From Stenomitos rutilans HA7619-LM2 (GTDB lineage: Bacteria > Cyanobacteriota > Cyanobacteriia > Leptolyngbyales > Leptolyngbyaceae): a DNA stretch of 64,000 nt. Position numbers and translations under genes: made by a program. The stretch lies in the NCBI GenBank assembly GCA_019358945.1, contig JAHHIE010000010.1, forward strand, positions 1-64,000, given 5' to 3'. Of the stretch, positions 17,881-25,768 are shown piece by piece. The notes beneath the pieces were generated by a model. It saw nothing but the letters and a program-made list of their open reading frames with translations, was not told the origin of the DNA and did no database searches. Each line of letters begins with the position of its first letter. Position 1 is the first letter of the stretch.

Positions 17881-19195
17881 GCATGCCTCTTTTGCTAATA
17901 GTCTCAAGATTGCGATTAATCTGTAGCTTGCGTAGTAACAATTATGCTTTAGCGGTTAAATACAGCGATCCTCTTTGCTTTGTGAAATGATTCTGGCTTA
18001 GCCTACGCCTTTGGCGAAGAGCTTTTAGCTTTCAGCTTTAAATTCCAGGCTGACCGCTGACCGCTGACCGCTAACTGCTGGCCGCTGCTTGAATCCAACA
18101 CAGCATGCTTTTCACGCATAATTTAGGACTGCCATAGCAAACTTAAACATAAAGATGCGGATGCTTTTCTTAAAAAAGAAGAGCAATCCGTGATCGTGCC
18201 GATGATTTCAACGTCATGTACGCCCAGAAACGGAGAAAACGATTTAGGCCTCAGGTCTTCGGGTGCTCAGTCACATGTGTAGTTCGATTCTGCTTTCCAG
18301 GGCGATCGTCTGCATTCATCCTTCTCAAAACTCAACATCCCCAGTGTGTGGCAGACACAAGCATTGTGAAAGAAAAGCAGTCTCAGCCTTTTAATCATAG
18401 GCTGCTTGACTGATGGCTACAAGCAACTTGAGTCAGCCGAGATTATTTGTTGTAAAGGCGCACAGCCGTCGCCCTACTCTGCTAGCGACTCGCTCAGTTT
18501 CTGTAGCGCGTTCTACGCAAAAGCCCTCCTCGTTGAGAGAAGGGCTGACACATGATGTTAAAGCGTAATCCAGCAATGGTTAGGTCATGTACTCACCACT
18601 CCACTGCTTGCTTTCTTGCGGTGTACCTCGGTGCACCATCACAAGCAACGGCGATCGTGGTCAATAACGGACTCCACGCTTATGCAGTGAAGCAAGAAGT
18701 TGGGGGCGAACCTGCTTTGCCCACAAGTCAAAATTAAAGTCGTTTGCATTGCTGCCAATGGCTTCAGCAGCCTTTTTTTGTTCGTTCTCAGCTTTCCCTT
18801 TCATACATTTCCCAATGGTCTCTATAGGTTACTTTGCAGCAAAACAGACGTTCATATCTACGCCTTACGGCATAATCTATGGTGAGAACATGCAACAAAT
18901 GCAATCAATCAATGTCATTTGCGCATGGCTTTCATCAAAGCATTCAGCACGGTCATCTCTAGCTAGCAATTGCCTTGCTAAGGGGCATTGCTAGAAGTTG
19001 TGTAAGTGATGTCTGTATCATTGATGACAGAATCATTCTAAAAGCGTCCGTCTAGGGCTGTGGTTAAGCTTTCGTAAATGTTCGACAAATCTAGAATACC
19101 CCTCCTACCCCAGGAAGACCCATCGTTCAGAGGCTAATTTTGTGTTTTCCTCATAAGCTTTTTTGCTCTGCTTTTGTCCTGCTGGTAAACCAGGG
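17881..19195. other. 1.3-kb non-coding region
   Basis: This is the largest gene-free stretch in the window. It contains a repeat cluster at about 17979-18090 (AATGATTCTGGCTTAGCC, also at 20615; TACGCCTTTGGCGAAG; and three or more CTGACCG units), a candidate structured RNA at 18571-18779, and no convincing coding frame. Short open frames in 18216-18990 have no ribosome-binding site or family features. Confidence 0.5.
18571..18779 (+). ncRNA. candidate structured small RNA with terminator
   Basis: CAGCAATG (18571-18578) pairs with CATTGCTG (18747-18754), closing a span of about 184 nt. Inside it, CTTGCTT (from about 18607) can pair with AAGCAAG (about 18691), and local hairpins are formed by GGTGTACC/GGTGCACC, by CGTGG/CCACG and by TTGGGGGC/GCCCACAA. 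A GCTGC-GCAGC stem followed by seven T residues (18773-18779) resembles an intrinsic terminator. The size and rod-like closure recall 6S RNA (SsaA), but I cannot identify the family and the purK gene often found beside 6S RNA is absent. This is a proposal from pairing by eye. Confidence 0.28.
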
Positions 19196-19738
19196 CTACG
19201 CCTTTCTGAGCACCTGTTTGACTTGCTCGATCGCTCGATCGGCTACTTGTTCTGGCGTTTCACCATCATGATGGCTAAGGCGTACATCAGCTTGCGCGTA
19301 GAGTGACTGCCGCTGCTCAAGGAGCGCATGAAGCTTCACGGCTGGATCGGTATCCTGGAGCAAAGGGCGCGTGTTGTCTGCTTGCAATCGCACCTGAAGT
19401 TGTGTGACTGGAACATCAAGCCAGACGACAATGCCATGACGCAGGTAGCCCCAGTTTTCGCGTTTAAGTACAATGCCACCACCAGTCGCAATCACCGACC
19501 GTGTATACGCCGCTAACTCTGCCAGAACCTGGCTTTCAAGCTTGCGGAAGGCTGCCTCGCCTGATTGAGCAAACAAGTCACTGACCAATAAGCCAGTCAC
19601 GCGCTCAATGACACGATCGGTATCAAAGAAGCGGTAGTTGAGCCTGTCTGCCAGATATTGCCCAACCGTCGTCTTGCCTGCACCCATCAGGCCAATCAGG
19701 TAAAGGTTTGTACCTTTTAAGAAATCACTCACCGTCAA
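19196..19738 (-). CDS. aroK: shikimate kinase
   Basis: This 180-residue enzyme phosphorylates shikimate at the 3-hydroxyl with ATP, step five of the shikimate pathway to aromatic amino acids. The P-loop is GLMGAGKTT (16-24). FFDTDRVIE (about 37-45) holds the shikimate-binding aspartate, and FRKLESQVLAEL carries the conserved Arg-Glu pair. VIATGGGIVL is the Gly-Gly-Gly substrate loop, and the NTRPLLQD segment is the lid arginine region. Length matches the family. It lies 61 bases downstream of the HAD phosphatase gene on the same strand, so the two may be co-transcribed. Confidence 0.95.
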   Translation of the reverse strand: MTVSDFLKGTNLYLIGLMGAGKTTVGQYLADRLNYRFFDTDRVIERVTGLLVSDLFAQSGEAAFRKLESQVLAELAAYTRSVIATGGGIVLKRENWGYLRHGIVVWLDVPVTQLQVRLQADNTRPLLQDTDPAVKLHALLEQRQSLYAQADVRLSHHDGETPEQVADRAIEQVKQVLRKA

Positions 19739-19799
19739 CGCTAAGCCAACTTGCCTTTGTCAGAATACCGCGATCGCGTTTCACCTGACACCCGTTACC

Positions 19800-20588
19800 T
19801 CAGTGCCTCATCATTGCTTGTGCGACAAGCTGTTGGGCTAAGGCTTGAAAGCCTTCCCCCTCTGCTAGATCTGCCACATAAGCTGGTTGGTACGCCAAAC
19901 GATCGCAGTAATCCAACACATTTGCCACACCCACCGAAAGGGGAAATTTGCTCGGATCAAAGAGGCTTTCATCATTAGGGCTGTCGCCAATCGTCACAAT
20001 ATTTTCGGTCGTGCAGGTCGGAAAATAGTGCTGCAACACGTATTGCAGTCCAGCGGCTTTTGTCTGCGATCGCAATGTAATGTGGCATTGCACAGTGCTA
20101 TAAGTGAAGCCCCAGGCATGCTCGTGACAAAGCTGCTCAAGTTGGACAAGCTCTGCCGTTGCTAAACCCTGCACATCAAACGTCCAGTCGGTCAAACGAA
20201 AGCGGTTGTCATCCGACTCTCTCAGCGTTGGGAATAGGGACTGTAAACGCTGAAACATCTCTGCTAGCTGCTGACGATGCAGTGTTGTATCCGCGATGGA
20301 AACAAGCAATCTTTCTGAGTCCTGCGCTCCAGCATAGAGCAAGCCACCGTTTTCAGCGATCGCGCCCCAAACAGGCAGGTAATGAGCCAAGCCGCTGACC
20401 CACCCCGCCGATCGTCCCGTGACAATAAGCACCTGAATCCCTACAGCGGCTAACTGCTCAAACGCTTGCAGCAAAGCAGGTGTAAATTTTCCTACCGTCG
20501 TTAATGTCCCATCCATATCCGTAGCCACCAGACACACGGACTGAGCGTTAATAGCAGACAATGGCTGTAGTAGGGGTGCGATCGACAT
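19800..20588 (-). CDS. HAD-superfamily hydrolase, Cof/SPP-like (IIB)
   Basis: The protein has 262 residues. Motif I is VATDMDGTLT (nucleophile Asp24, acid Asp26), motif II is LIVTGRSAGWV, and the C-terminal magnesium motif is VTIGDSPNDESLF. The cap is of type IIB, as in sucrose-phosphate or mannosyl-3-phosphoglycerate phosphatases and Cof proteins. The likely role is removal of phosphate from a sugar phosphate, but the substrate cannot be assigned. It is upstream of aroK on the same strand. Confidence 0.88.
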   Translation of the reverse strand: MSIAPLLQPLSAINAQSVCLVATDMDGTLTTVGKFTPALLQAFEQLAAVGIQVLIVTGRSAGWVSGLAHYLPVWGAIAENGGLLYAGAQDSERLLVSIADTTLHRQQLAEMFQRLQSLFPTLRESDDNRFRLTDWTFDVQGLATAELVQLEQLCHEHAWGFTYSTVQCHITLRSQTKAAGLQYVLQHYFPTCTTENIVTIGDSPNDESLFDPSKFPLSVGVANVLDYCDRLAYQPAYVADLAEGEGFQALAQQLVAQAMMRH

Positions 20589-20818
20589 GAATGGGAAAAA
20601 AGCTTTAAATTTATGAAAATGATTCTGGCTTAGCCATCAGCTATCAGCGGTCAGGTAGAAGTTTTGAGTAGGGCTTTACGCCGACAAGCTAGAGAGTTTT
20701 GAGTTGAAGAACTATCAGCGGTCAGCTTTCTTCTAACAACCAACAACCAACTTCTTTAGCCTTTTACCTTTAGCCTTTTACCTTCTTTGCCTCCTCCTAC
20801 CCTATCCCCTTCGTCTCT
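20589..20818. repeat. repeat cluster upstream of HAD phosphatase
   Basis: Contains AATGATTCTGGCTTAGCC (also at 17979), the 65-bp composite repeat at 20655-20719 (inverted relative to 10576-10640, 63 of 65 bases identical) and short CTTTTACCTTTAGCC tandem units near 20760-20790. It lies between two divergent genes, so their promoters must be embedded in or next to repeats. Confidence 0.8.
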
Positions 20819-22477
20819 ATGGGACAACTCACTTCTGCTCAGCGTAGGCTTCTGTATGTGGAAGCTGCAGCCCGATCGGGAATCCACAATGCCATCCTTG
20901 CAGCACTCTACCGGGTGCAAGCCAAGCCAGCCCTAACCGATGGTGAAATTGGCATGGGTATTGCGCCTGCAAATCAGATTTTATTGGAACAACTTGATAC
21001 CTTCCCTGCCCAGGTACAGTATGCCGCCCACACAATCCGTAGCTTCATCAATGACCTGATCAAGGCAGGATGGCAAAGTACAGACCTATGGAATGTAGAG
21101 AAGGGACGCTATACAGACAGGTTTGTGCAGGCGATCGCAGCGGGTTACACCGCACGATCAAGCGATCCAACAGCGGCCCTTTTGGAAGCAAGTGACGCAG
21201 AAGGGTTATTACAGGCATACATCGACAACGTTGCAGCAGACGCGCAAGCAGCGGGGCTACCCGAATCGCTCACAGGTCTTGAGGCTGCACTGCTAGCCTT
21301 TCTACAGCAATTGCCTCGCTGCTATTTCAGCCTGCCTCACCAACGAAATGCGTTAGTAGAAGCCGTCCGCCTGTGGCAGCAGTTAGATACGCACGCAGCC
21401 GCGATCGCCTTCCTTCAAATTGAGTCAGCCAATCAGGGCGCGATCGCAGACGAAGTTCAACTAGATAGGGCGTTACGGCAGTTTGTTCCGCTCATCGCCT
21501 CTGACTATGCTGGCTATCCTCATCAGCATGAGGCTCTGTTGCGGCTGACGCAACTCTGGCAGCAGTTAGACTCACGCGAAGCCGCGATCGACGCGCTTTT
21601 GCAACATCGTTCACCCACCCTAAACTTCAATAGCCTGGATGCAGCTTTGATTGCGATCGTCCAGCGGGTTCCCCAAAGCTACGAAGGTAAAGGCGACCAG
21701 CGTAACGCACTCGTCGAAGCCTTTCGCCTCTGGCATCGACATGGCACCCGTAGTGAGTCCTTGGTTGCGCTTGGCATCAATCCTGACCTTTTCACCACGG
21801 CCGACCCATCGCAGACCGACATTACCAACGCCGCCATTCAGCTTGACCAGGCACTGCTAGACTTTTTTCATCGCCTACCCAGGCTTTACACAGAGACTGA
21901 TGGACAGCGTGATGCGTTGCTGCGGTTAACCCAGCTCTGGCGATCGATCAGCACCCCCGAACAGGCCCTTCAGTCGCTGCTGAATGATCTAAAGCACATG
22001 GCAACCGCACAGCGCGATACACTAGAAGCGCCGCCCGCACCTGCTCTACTCCCGTTACCAACTCGCCCTGATCGCTGGACTCCAGACACCCTTCAACTCG
22101 ATGTTGCTATCATCCCGAACGGCAGTTTTACCTGGGCAGAAGCAACCAGTGGTGGCATCTGGATGCCAGCTAACCAATCAATCGTGGATGCCATTGTGCG
22201 ATTGGCCCAACTCATCCAGCAGGCACGCGATCGCCTCAATCGTCCGTTTCACATCACAAATTGGTACTGTACCACTGATATCACCGATACCTCAGACACT
22301 GCCTCCTACGCTTACTCGCTGGGCGATGCCCTCACCTTCTACTGCCACGGCTTCACAGGCAACCAGCTCTATTGGTTTCTAGACCCTTGGTGGACAGGAG
22401 GGTTGGGGCGTTATGAATCTTTTCCCTATCTCTGTTACGTCAATGCCCGGAGCGATCGCGCCCGCTGGGTACAGTAA
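20819..22477 (+). CDS. M15-like protein with four helical repeats and degraded zinc site
   Basis: This 552-residue protein opens with a helical domain (1-140, TSAQRRLLYVEAAARSG). Four imperfect repeats of about 70-80 residues follow (about 145-410). Each has the pattern L-x-x-A-L-x-x-F, then a short linker, then Q-R-(N/D)-A-L-x-x-x-x-x-L-W, for example HQRNALVEAVRLWQQLD and DGQRDALLRLTQLWRSI. The C-terminal 120 residues resemble cyanobacterial peptidase M15A (D-Ala-D-Ala carboxypeptidase-like) domains: WYC, GDAL, GFTGNQLYWFLDPWW and GGLGRY. In the family the zinc ligands fall in an S-x-H-x-x-G-D-A-x-D segment and a C-H-V-D-A-R segment; here these read AYSLGDALT and CYVNAR. It is probably a non-catalytic wall-binding protein. 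Confidence 0.7.
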   Translation: MGQLTSAQRRLLYVEAAARSGIHNAILAALYRVQAKPALTDGEIGMGIAPANQILLEQLDTFPAQVQYAAHTIRSFINDLIKAGWQSTDLWNVEKGRYTDRFVQAIAAGYTARSSDPTAALLEASDAEGLLQAYIDNVAADAQAAGLPESLTGLEAALLAFLQQLPRCYFSLPHQRNALVEAVRLWQQLDTHAAAIAFLQIESANQGAIADEVQLDRALRQFVPLIASDYAGYPHQHEALLRLTQLWQQLDSREAAIDALLQHRSPTLNFNSLDAALIAIVQRVPQSYEGKGDQRNALVEAFRLWHRHGTRSESLVALGINPDLFTTADPSQTDITNAAIQLDQALLDFFHRLPRLYTETDGQRDALLRLTQLWRSISTPEQALQSLLNDLKHMATAQRDTLEAPPAPALLPLPTRPDRWTPDTLQLDVAIIPNGSFTWAEATSGGIWMPANQSIVDAIVRLAQLIQQARDRLNRPFHITNWYCTTDITDTSDTASYAYSLGDALTFYCHGFTGNQLYWFLDPWWTGGLGRYESFPYLCYVNARSDRARWVQ

Positions 22478-22561
22478 TGCTCTACCGCTTCGTCACAATG
22501 CACCAAAGGCAAATTGGCACATCAATCGCGGTCTATGTACATCAACCCAACTTAAAGACTG

Positions 22562-22637
22562 GCTGTTGGAGGCTTTGAGCCTTATGCAACAATTCCAAGA
22601 GCAGCATAAGCAACAGCTCCTCAGCGGTTTTTATTTT
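22562..22637 (+). terminator. large branched hairpin followed by T-rich run
   Basis: GCTGTTG (22562-22568) pairs with CAACAGC (22611-22617), and inside it CTTATGC (22581-22587) pairs with GCATAAG (22604-22610). A small GGCT-TTG-AGCC hairpin sits in between. A T-rich run (GGTTTTTATTTTT, about 22625-22637) follows about ten bases later. It ends the M15-like gene, and the branched form is more elaborate than an ordinary terminator. Confidence 0.55.
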
Positions 22638-22722
22638 TGCAAATTAAGGTAGGTTAGTGATGTCCAATCGCTTTATTTAGGGAATCCTACCAATAGAACT
22701 ACACGTTTCAACCCTCACTGCC

Positions 22723-23514
22723 ATGTCAACCCCTATGCTCTTTGTAGAAACCTGGTTGGCTCAAACACCCAGCAAGACTGCAAAGCCAAAACCGATCACC
22801 ACAGAACCTGCAAAGGCTCCAGATGCTAACTCTAACCAGCTATGGATGATGACATCTGGCGGACTACTACTGCTGCTGCTTGTTTTGGGGGTTTTCTCCA
22901 AACTGGCGATGGACAAACTTGCCAAGCAGGTAAAGTTTGAAACCTTTAAGAACCGGGAGCTACAAAAGAAGCTAAAGTTTGCTGTGGAAACCATCGGCAA
23001 GATGGAGAAAAACCCGGATCTAATCCACTCCCGCGAGTTTAACCTCGACTATCTTAGAATGCGGATGGATGAGGAGGTCTTCCACTTTGCCATTCTGAAC
23101 CAAATTAAAATTAAGGTCAAGGATAAGATTTCGGTCGCCTTACGCCCCAGTCAGGCCAATCAGGGTGAAATCGGCATCGCCAGCACCGGAAGACAAATCG
23201 ATGAAATCTTTGACGTAGAATACGAACCGGGCGATTTGCCCAAAGGCACCAAGCGCGTGCTCTTTCGGGTTGAAATTAAAATCTTTAAGCTACCCACGCA
23301 GCCAACATCCGTCACGATCGGACAGATTATCGACTGCATGGAAACCTTTCTCAACCCCACTAGCGAACATGATAGTTGGCAACCTACCATTCAAGGGCGC
23401 ATTGCCAACATGCGCTGGGATCAAAAAGCGAAACCAACGCCGCTTCTGGTACTGGAGCAAACCCAGGAAGGCTCGAACGTCACCTTCAAAACTACCCGCA
23501 TGGCGCATAATTAG
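22723..23514 (+). CDS. conserved cyanobacterial membrane protein, unknown function
   Basis: A 263-residue protein with a Lys/Pro-rich N-terminal tail (about 14-36), one strong transmembrane helix (about 42-62, SGGLLLLLLVLGVFS), a coiled-coil-like basic segment KFETFKNRELQKKLKFAVE (about 70-90), and then a globular domain rich in beta strands with DEEVFHFAILNQIKIKVKDK and DCMETFLNP. I recognise no catalytic motif. The layout suggests a single-span protein with a soluble C-terminal domain. It is convergent with the SpkB-like kinase gene. Confidence 0.75.
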   Translation: MSTPMLFVETWLAQTPSKTAKPKPITTEPAKAPDANSNQLWMMTSGGLLLLLLVLGVFSKLAMDKLAKQVKFETFKNRELQKKLKFAVETIGKMEKNPDLIHSREFNLDYLRMRMDEEVFHFAILNQIKIKVKDKISVALRPSQANQGEIGIASTGRQIDEIFDVEYEPGDLPKGTKRVLFRVEIKIFKLPTQPTSVTIGQIIDCMETFLNPTSEHDSWQPTIQGRIANMRWDQKAKPTPLLVLEQTQEGSNVTFKTTRMAHN

Positions 23515-23581
23515 CTACACAAGACTATTAGCTGCACGGGGCGGTCGGTTTGGTAGAGAGCGGCTTGCATAGGATATAACC

Positions 23582-23605
23582 ACAGCTTCCAGTGGTGGAA
23601 GCTGT
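23582..23605. terminator. bidirectional terminator hairpin
   Basis: ACAGCTTCCA (23582-23591) and TGGAAGCTGT (23596-23605) form a perfect 10-bp stem with a GTGG loop, in the gap between the convergent membrane-protein and kinase genes. No long T-run follows on either side, so rho-independent action is plausible but not certain. Confidence 0.6.
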
Positions 23606-23627
23606 ATTACTAGCCAACGTCCTGTAT

Positions 23628-25241
23628 CTACCACATCCCTCGTTTACCGCTAGGGCGAACCGTCATCCAGTTGGTTCGTGCCATTGAGAGCTGATCTTCA
23701 GTCAACTTGGCACCCGTCAAATTGGCACCACATAGATTCGCACCGCGCAGATTGGCATTCAGCAAATACGCATGGGATAGGTCAGCGCCTCGTAAATCAG
23801 CCCCTTCTAAATCGGCGTTGTTCATGTATGCCTTGACCATTGTGGCATCGCGCAGGTTGGCTCGGTTTAAGTTTGCCCGCCCAAAATCTGCATTAAACAG
23901 GTTTGCACCTTGCAAGTTGATCTTGCTCAAGTTGGCTTGATGAAATGTTGCGCCAGATAAGTTTACTTTGGGCACGTTAAGCGAGTTGAGGTCAAAGGAA
24001 GCAAAGTCGCGCCGTCCCTTAGAATAGTAGCTTTGCAGGCCTTCCGCATCCAGGCGCGTGGGCGGTTTGGTCTTCTCACCCTGACCGTCTCTGCCTCGCC
24101 CTGTCGAGTCTTTGCTTTTAAGCGATGTGCTAGCAGCGCCTCTAGAGTCAAAGACCCGGCTCCGCGCTGGCCCAGACTGAAGGCTGGTCGCATCGGATTT
24201 GATTTGTCGTGCCCGGATCGCAGCCGCTGCACGGGCATGAGGAGAGGAGGGTGTGCCTGTGGAGTCAGGGCCAAAGCGATAGTCACCTGGCTTGCGGGCC
24301 GCACTACCTGGCTGCGTAATCATGCTGTTGGCAAGGCTATCCAGGTACGGCTCCAAGTCAAGCGCTCTAAAGATATCGTCCGCAGATTGATAGCGATGGC
24401 GCACGGACACTTCAAGCATTTTTTTCAAAACGGTGATGAAGTGGTCGTTAATGTGAACGTGCTTTTGCCAGAGCAGTTCGCCTGTAGAAGGGTCGTAATC
24501 CAGGTCTTTAGGCGATTTTCCAGTAAGCAGGTAAATACAGGTCACGCCCAGGGCATAAATATCACTGGCGGGTACTGGGCGCATCGCCATCTGTTCAGGT
24601 GGAGCAAACCCTGGTGTGCCGATCGCGTAGGACGTAAAGGCCGTTTGCTCAGAATTAGTCGAGTTTGGCTGATGCTGGTATTTGACGGCACCAAAATCAA
24701 TCAGCACAAGCTTGCCATCCTGAGCACGGCGAATCATGTTGGCAGGCTTGATGTCACGATGAATGACTCGATTTTTGTGGATGTATTCTAAGACAGGTAA
24801 AACCTCGCTCAAGAAGCGCTTTACTTCCTGCTCGATCATAGGACCGTCACGTTTCACAATTTGCTGCAAGGTGAAACCACTGACGTACTCTTGTACTAAG
24901 TAAAATTCTTGATTCGCTTCAAAGTAGTCGAGTAAGCGTGGCACTTGAGGGTGGTTTCCAATTTGGCCCAATGTACGAGCTTCGCGTTCAAACAGCTCCC
25001 GTGCCATCTGTAAAACATGAGGAGCGGTAGCACTAGGACGAAGTTGCTTGATTACGCAGTTAGGTTGACCGGGTAAGGATTCATCGATCGCCAGAAACGT
25101 TGCGCCAAAACCGCCTTGTCCTAATGCTTGCATGACCCGATAGCGATCGTTCAGCAAAATATTTGAGCCACAGGCTGGGCAGATGTCAGCCGTAACTGAG
25201 TCTTCAGGATTAGGACAGCTTGGGTTTAAGCAGTAGCTCAT
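23628..25241 (-). CDS. spkB: Ser/Thr protein kinase with zinc ribbon and pentapeptide repeats (SpkB-like)
   Basis: This 537-residue Hanks-type kinase starts with a four-cysteine ribbon (Cys4, Cys9, Cys21, Cys24). The kinase domain (about 34-300) has the glycine loop LGQGGFGATF, catalytic HRDIKPANM, metal-binding LIDFGAVKY and the APPEQM motif. A low-complexity linker (about 310-410) leads to a C-terminal run of about 18 pentapeptide repeats of the A-(N/D)-L-x-x type, such as LNRANLRDA, LEGADLRGADL and LRGANLCGANL. The cysteine motif plus pentapeptide tail is the design of Synechocystis SpkB, implicated in oxidative stress, which is why I use that symbol. Repeats probably form a right-handed beta helix for protein contacts. 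Confidence 0.88.
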   Translation of the reverse strand: MSYCLNPSCPNPEDSVTADICPACGSNILLNDRYRVMQALGQGGFGATFLAIDESLPGQPNCVIKQLRPSATAPHVLQMARELFEREARTLGQIGNHPQVPRLLDYFEANQEFYLVQEYVSGFTLQQIVKRDGPMIEQEVKRFLSEVLPVLEYIHKNRVIHRDIKPANMIRRAQDGKLVLIDFGAVKYQHQPNSTNSEQTAFTSYAIGTPGFAPPEQMAMRPVPASDIYALGVTCIYLLTGKSPKDLDYDPSTGELLWQKHVHINDHFITVLKKMLEVSVRHRYQSADDIFRALDLEPYLDSLANSMITQPGSAARKPGDYRFGPDSTGTPSSPHARAAAAIRARQIKSDATSLQSGPARSRVFDSRGAASTSLKSKDSTGRGRDGQGEKTKPPTRLDAEGLQSYYSKGRRDFASFDLNSLNVPKVNLSGATFHQANLSKINLQGANLFNADFGRANLNRANLRDATMVKAYMNNADLEGADLRGADLSHAYLLNANLRGANLCGANLTGAKLTEDQLSMARTNWMTVRPSGKRGMW

Positions 25242-25768
25242 TTAGCATCACTCGCTTTGACGTTGCCTACCGGGGTATTGCTACCCTAGCTTCATTATCT
25301 GTGCAGGAACAGCAAACAGGAGTGTCGTTCATGCGGGTTGCCCCTTGAAGAGTTGCTAAAGTTCTTCTGCCTGCGCGTAAAGCTATTGATCTTGTCCTTA
25401 CATCTACGGACTTCGCTGTCTCTTCAAGATACACCCTTACTTTTAATGTGCCCAAAAGCTAAAGGTGCTCAACAGGCTGAGAGCTAATCCTACTAAGTTA
25501 TTACTGAAGGCTGAGAAAAATTCCGAACATTTAGCGATTAATTTTCGCTTACTTGATTCTCCATTGCCGAAAGGATTTTGAAAAGGTGCTGGCAGAATTT
25601 TGTGGGAGAGGGGAGAAGGCAGAAAGTAAGAAATAGAGGGGAAGGGGGGACAGGAGAAGGGGGAAAGGCTAAAGGCTAAAAGCTAAAGGCTGACCGCTGA
25701 CGGCTGACCGCTGATGACGGGGAGAACGATAGAATAGTTTTGCATAAAAGAAGGTTAGCAGGCAGGTC
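25242..25768. other. divergent intergenic region with repeats
   Basis: A 527-base gap between the divergent kinase and pheT genes. Its right part (about 25600-25715) holds purine-rich GGGGAAGG tracts, AAAGGCT units and GCTGACCGCTGACGGCTGAC units. The remaining bases show no gene. The pheT start lies about 50 bases after the repeat cluster. Confidence 0.6.

Noticed and set aside
18216-18994. Several 60-80 codon frames in the large intergenic region
   Set aside because: They overlap one another and the candidate RNA, and contain no recognisable domain or start signal.
23707-24791. Long plus-strand frames opposite the SpkB-like kinase
   Set aside because: They are reverse-strand shadows produced by the pentapeptide repeats and kinase codons.
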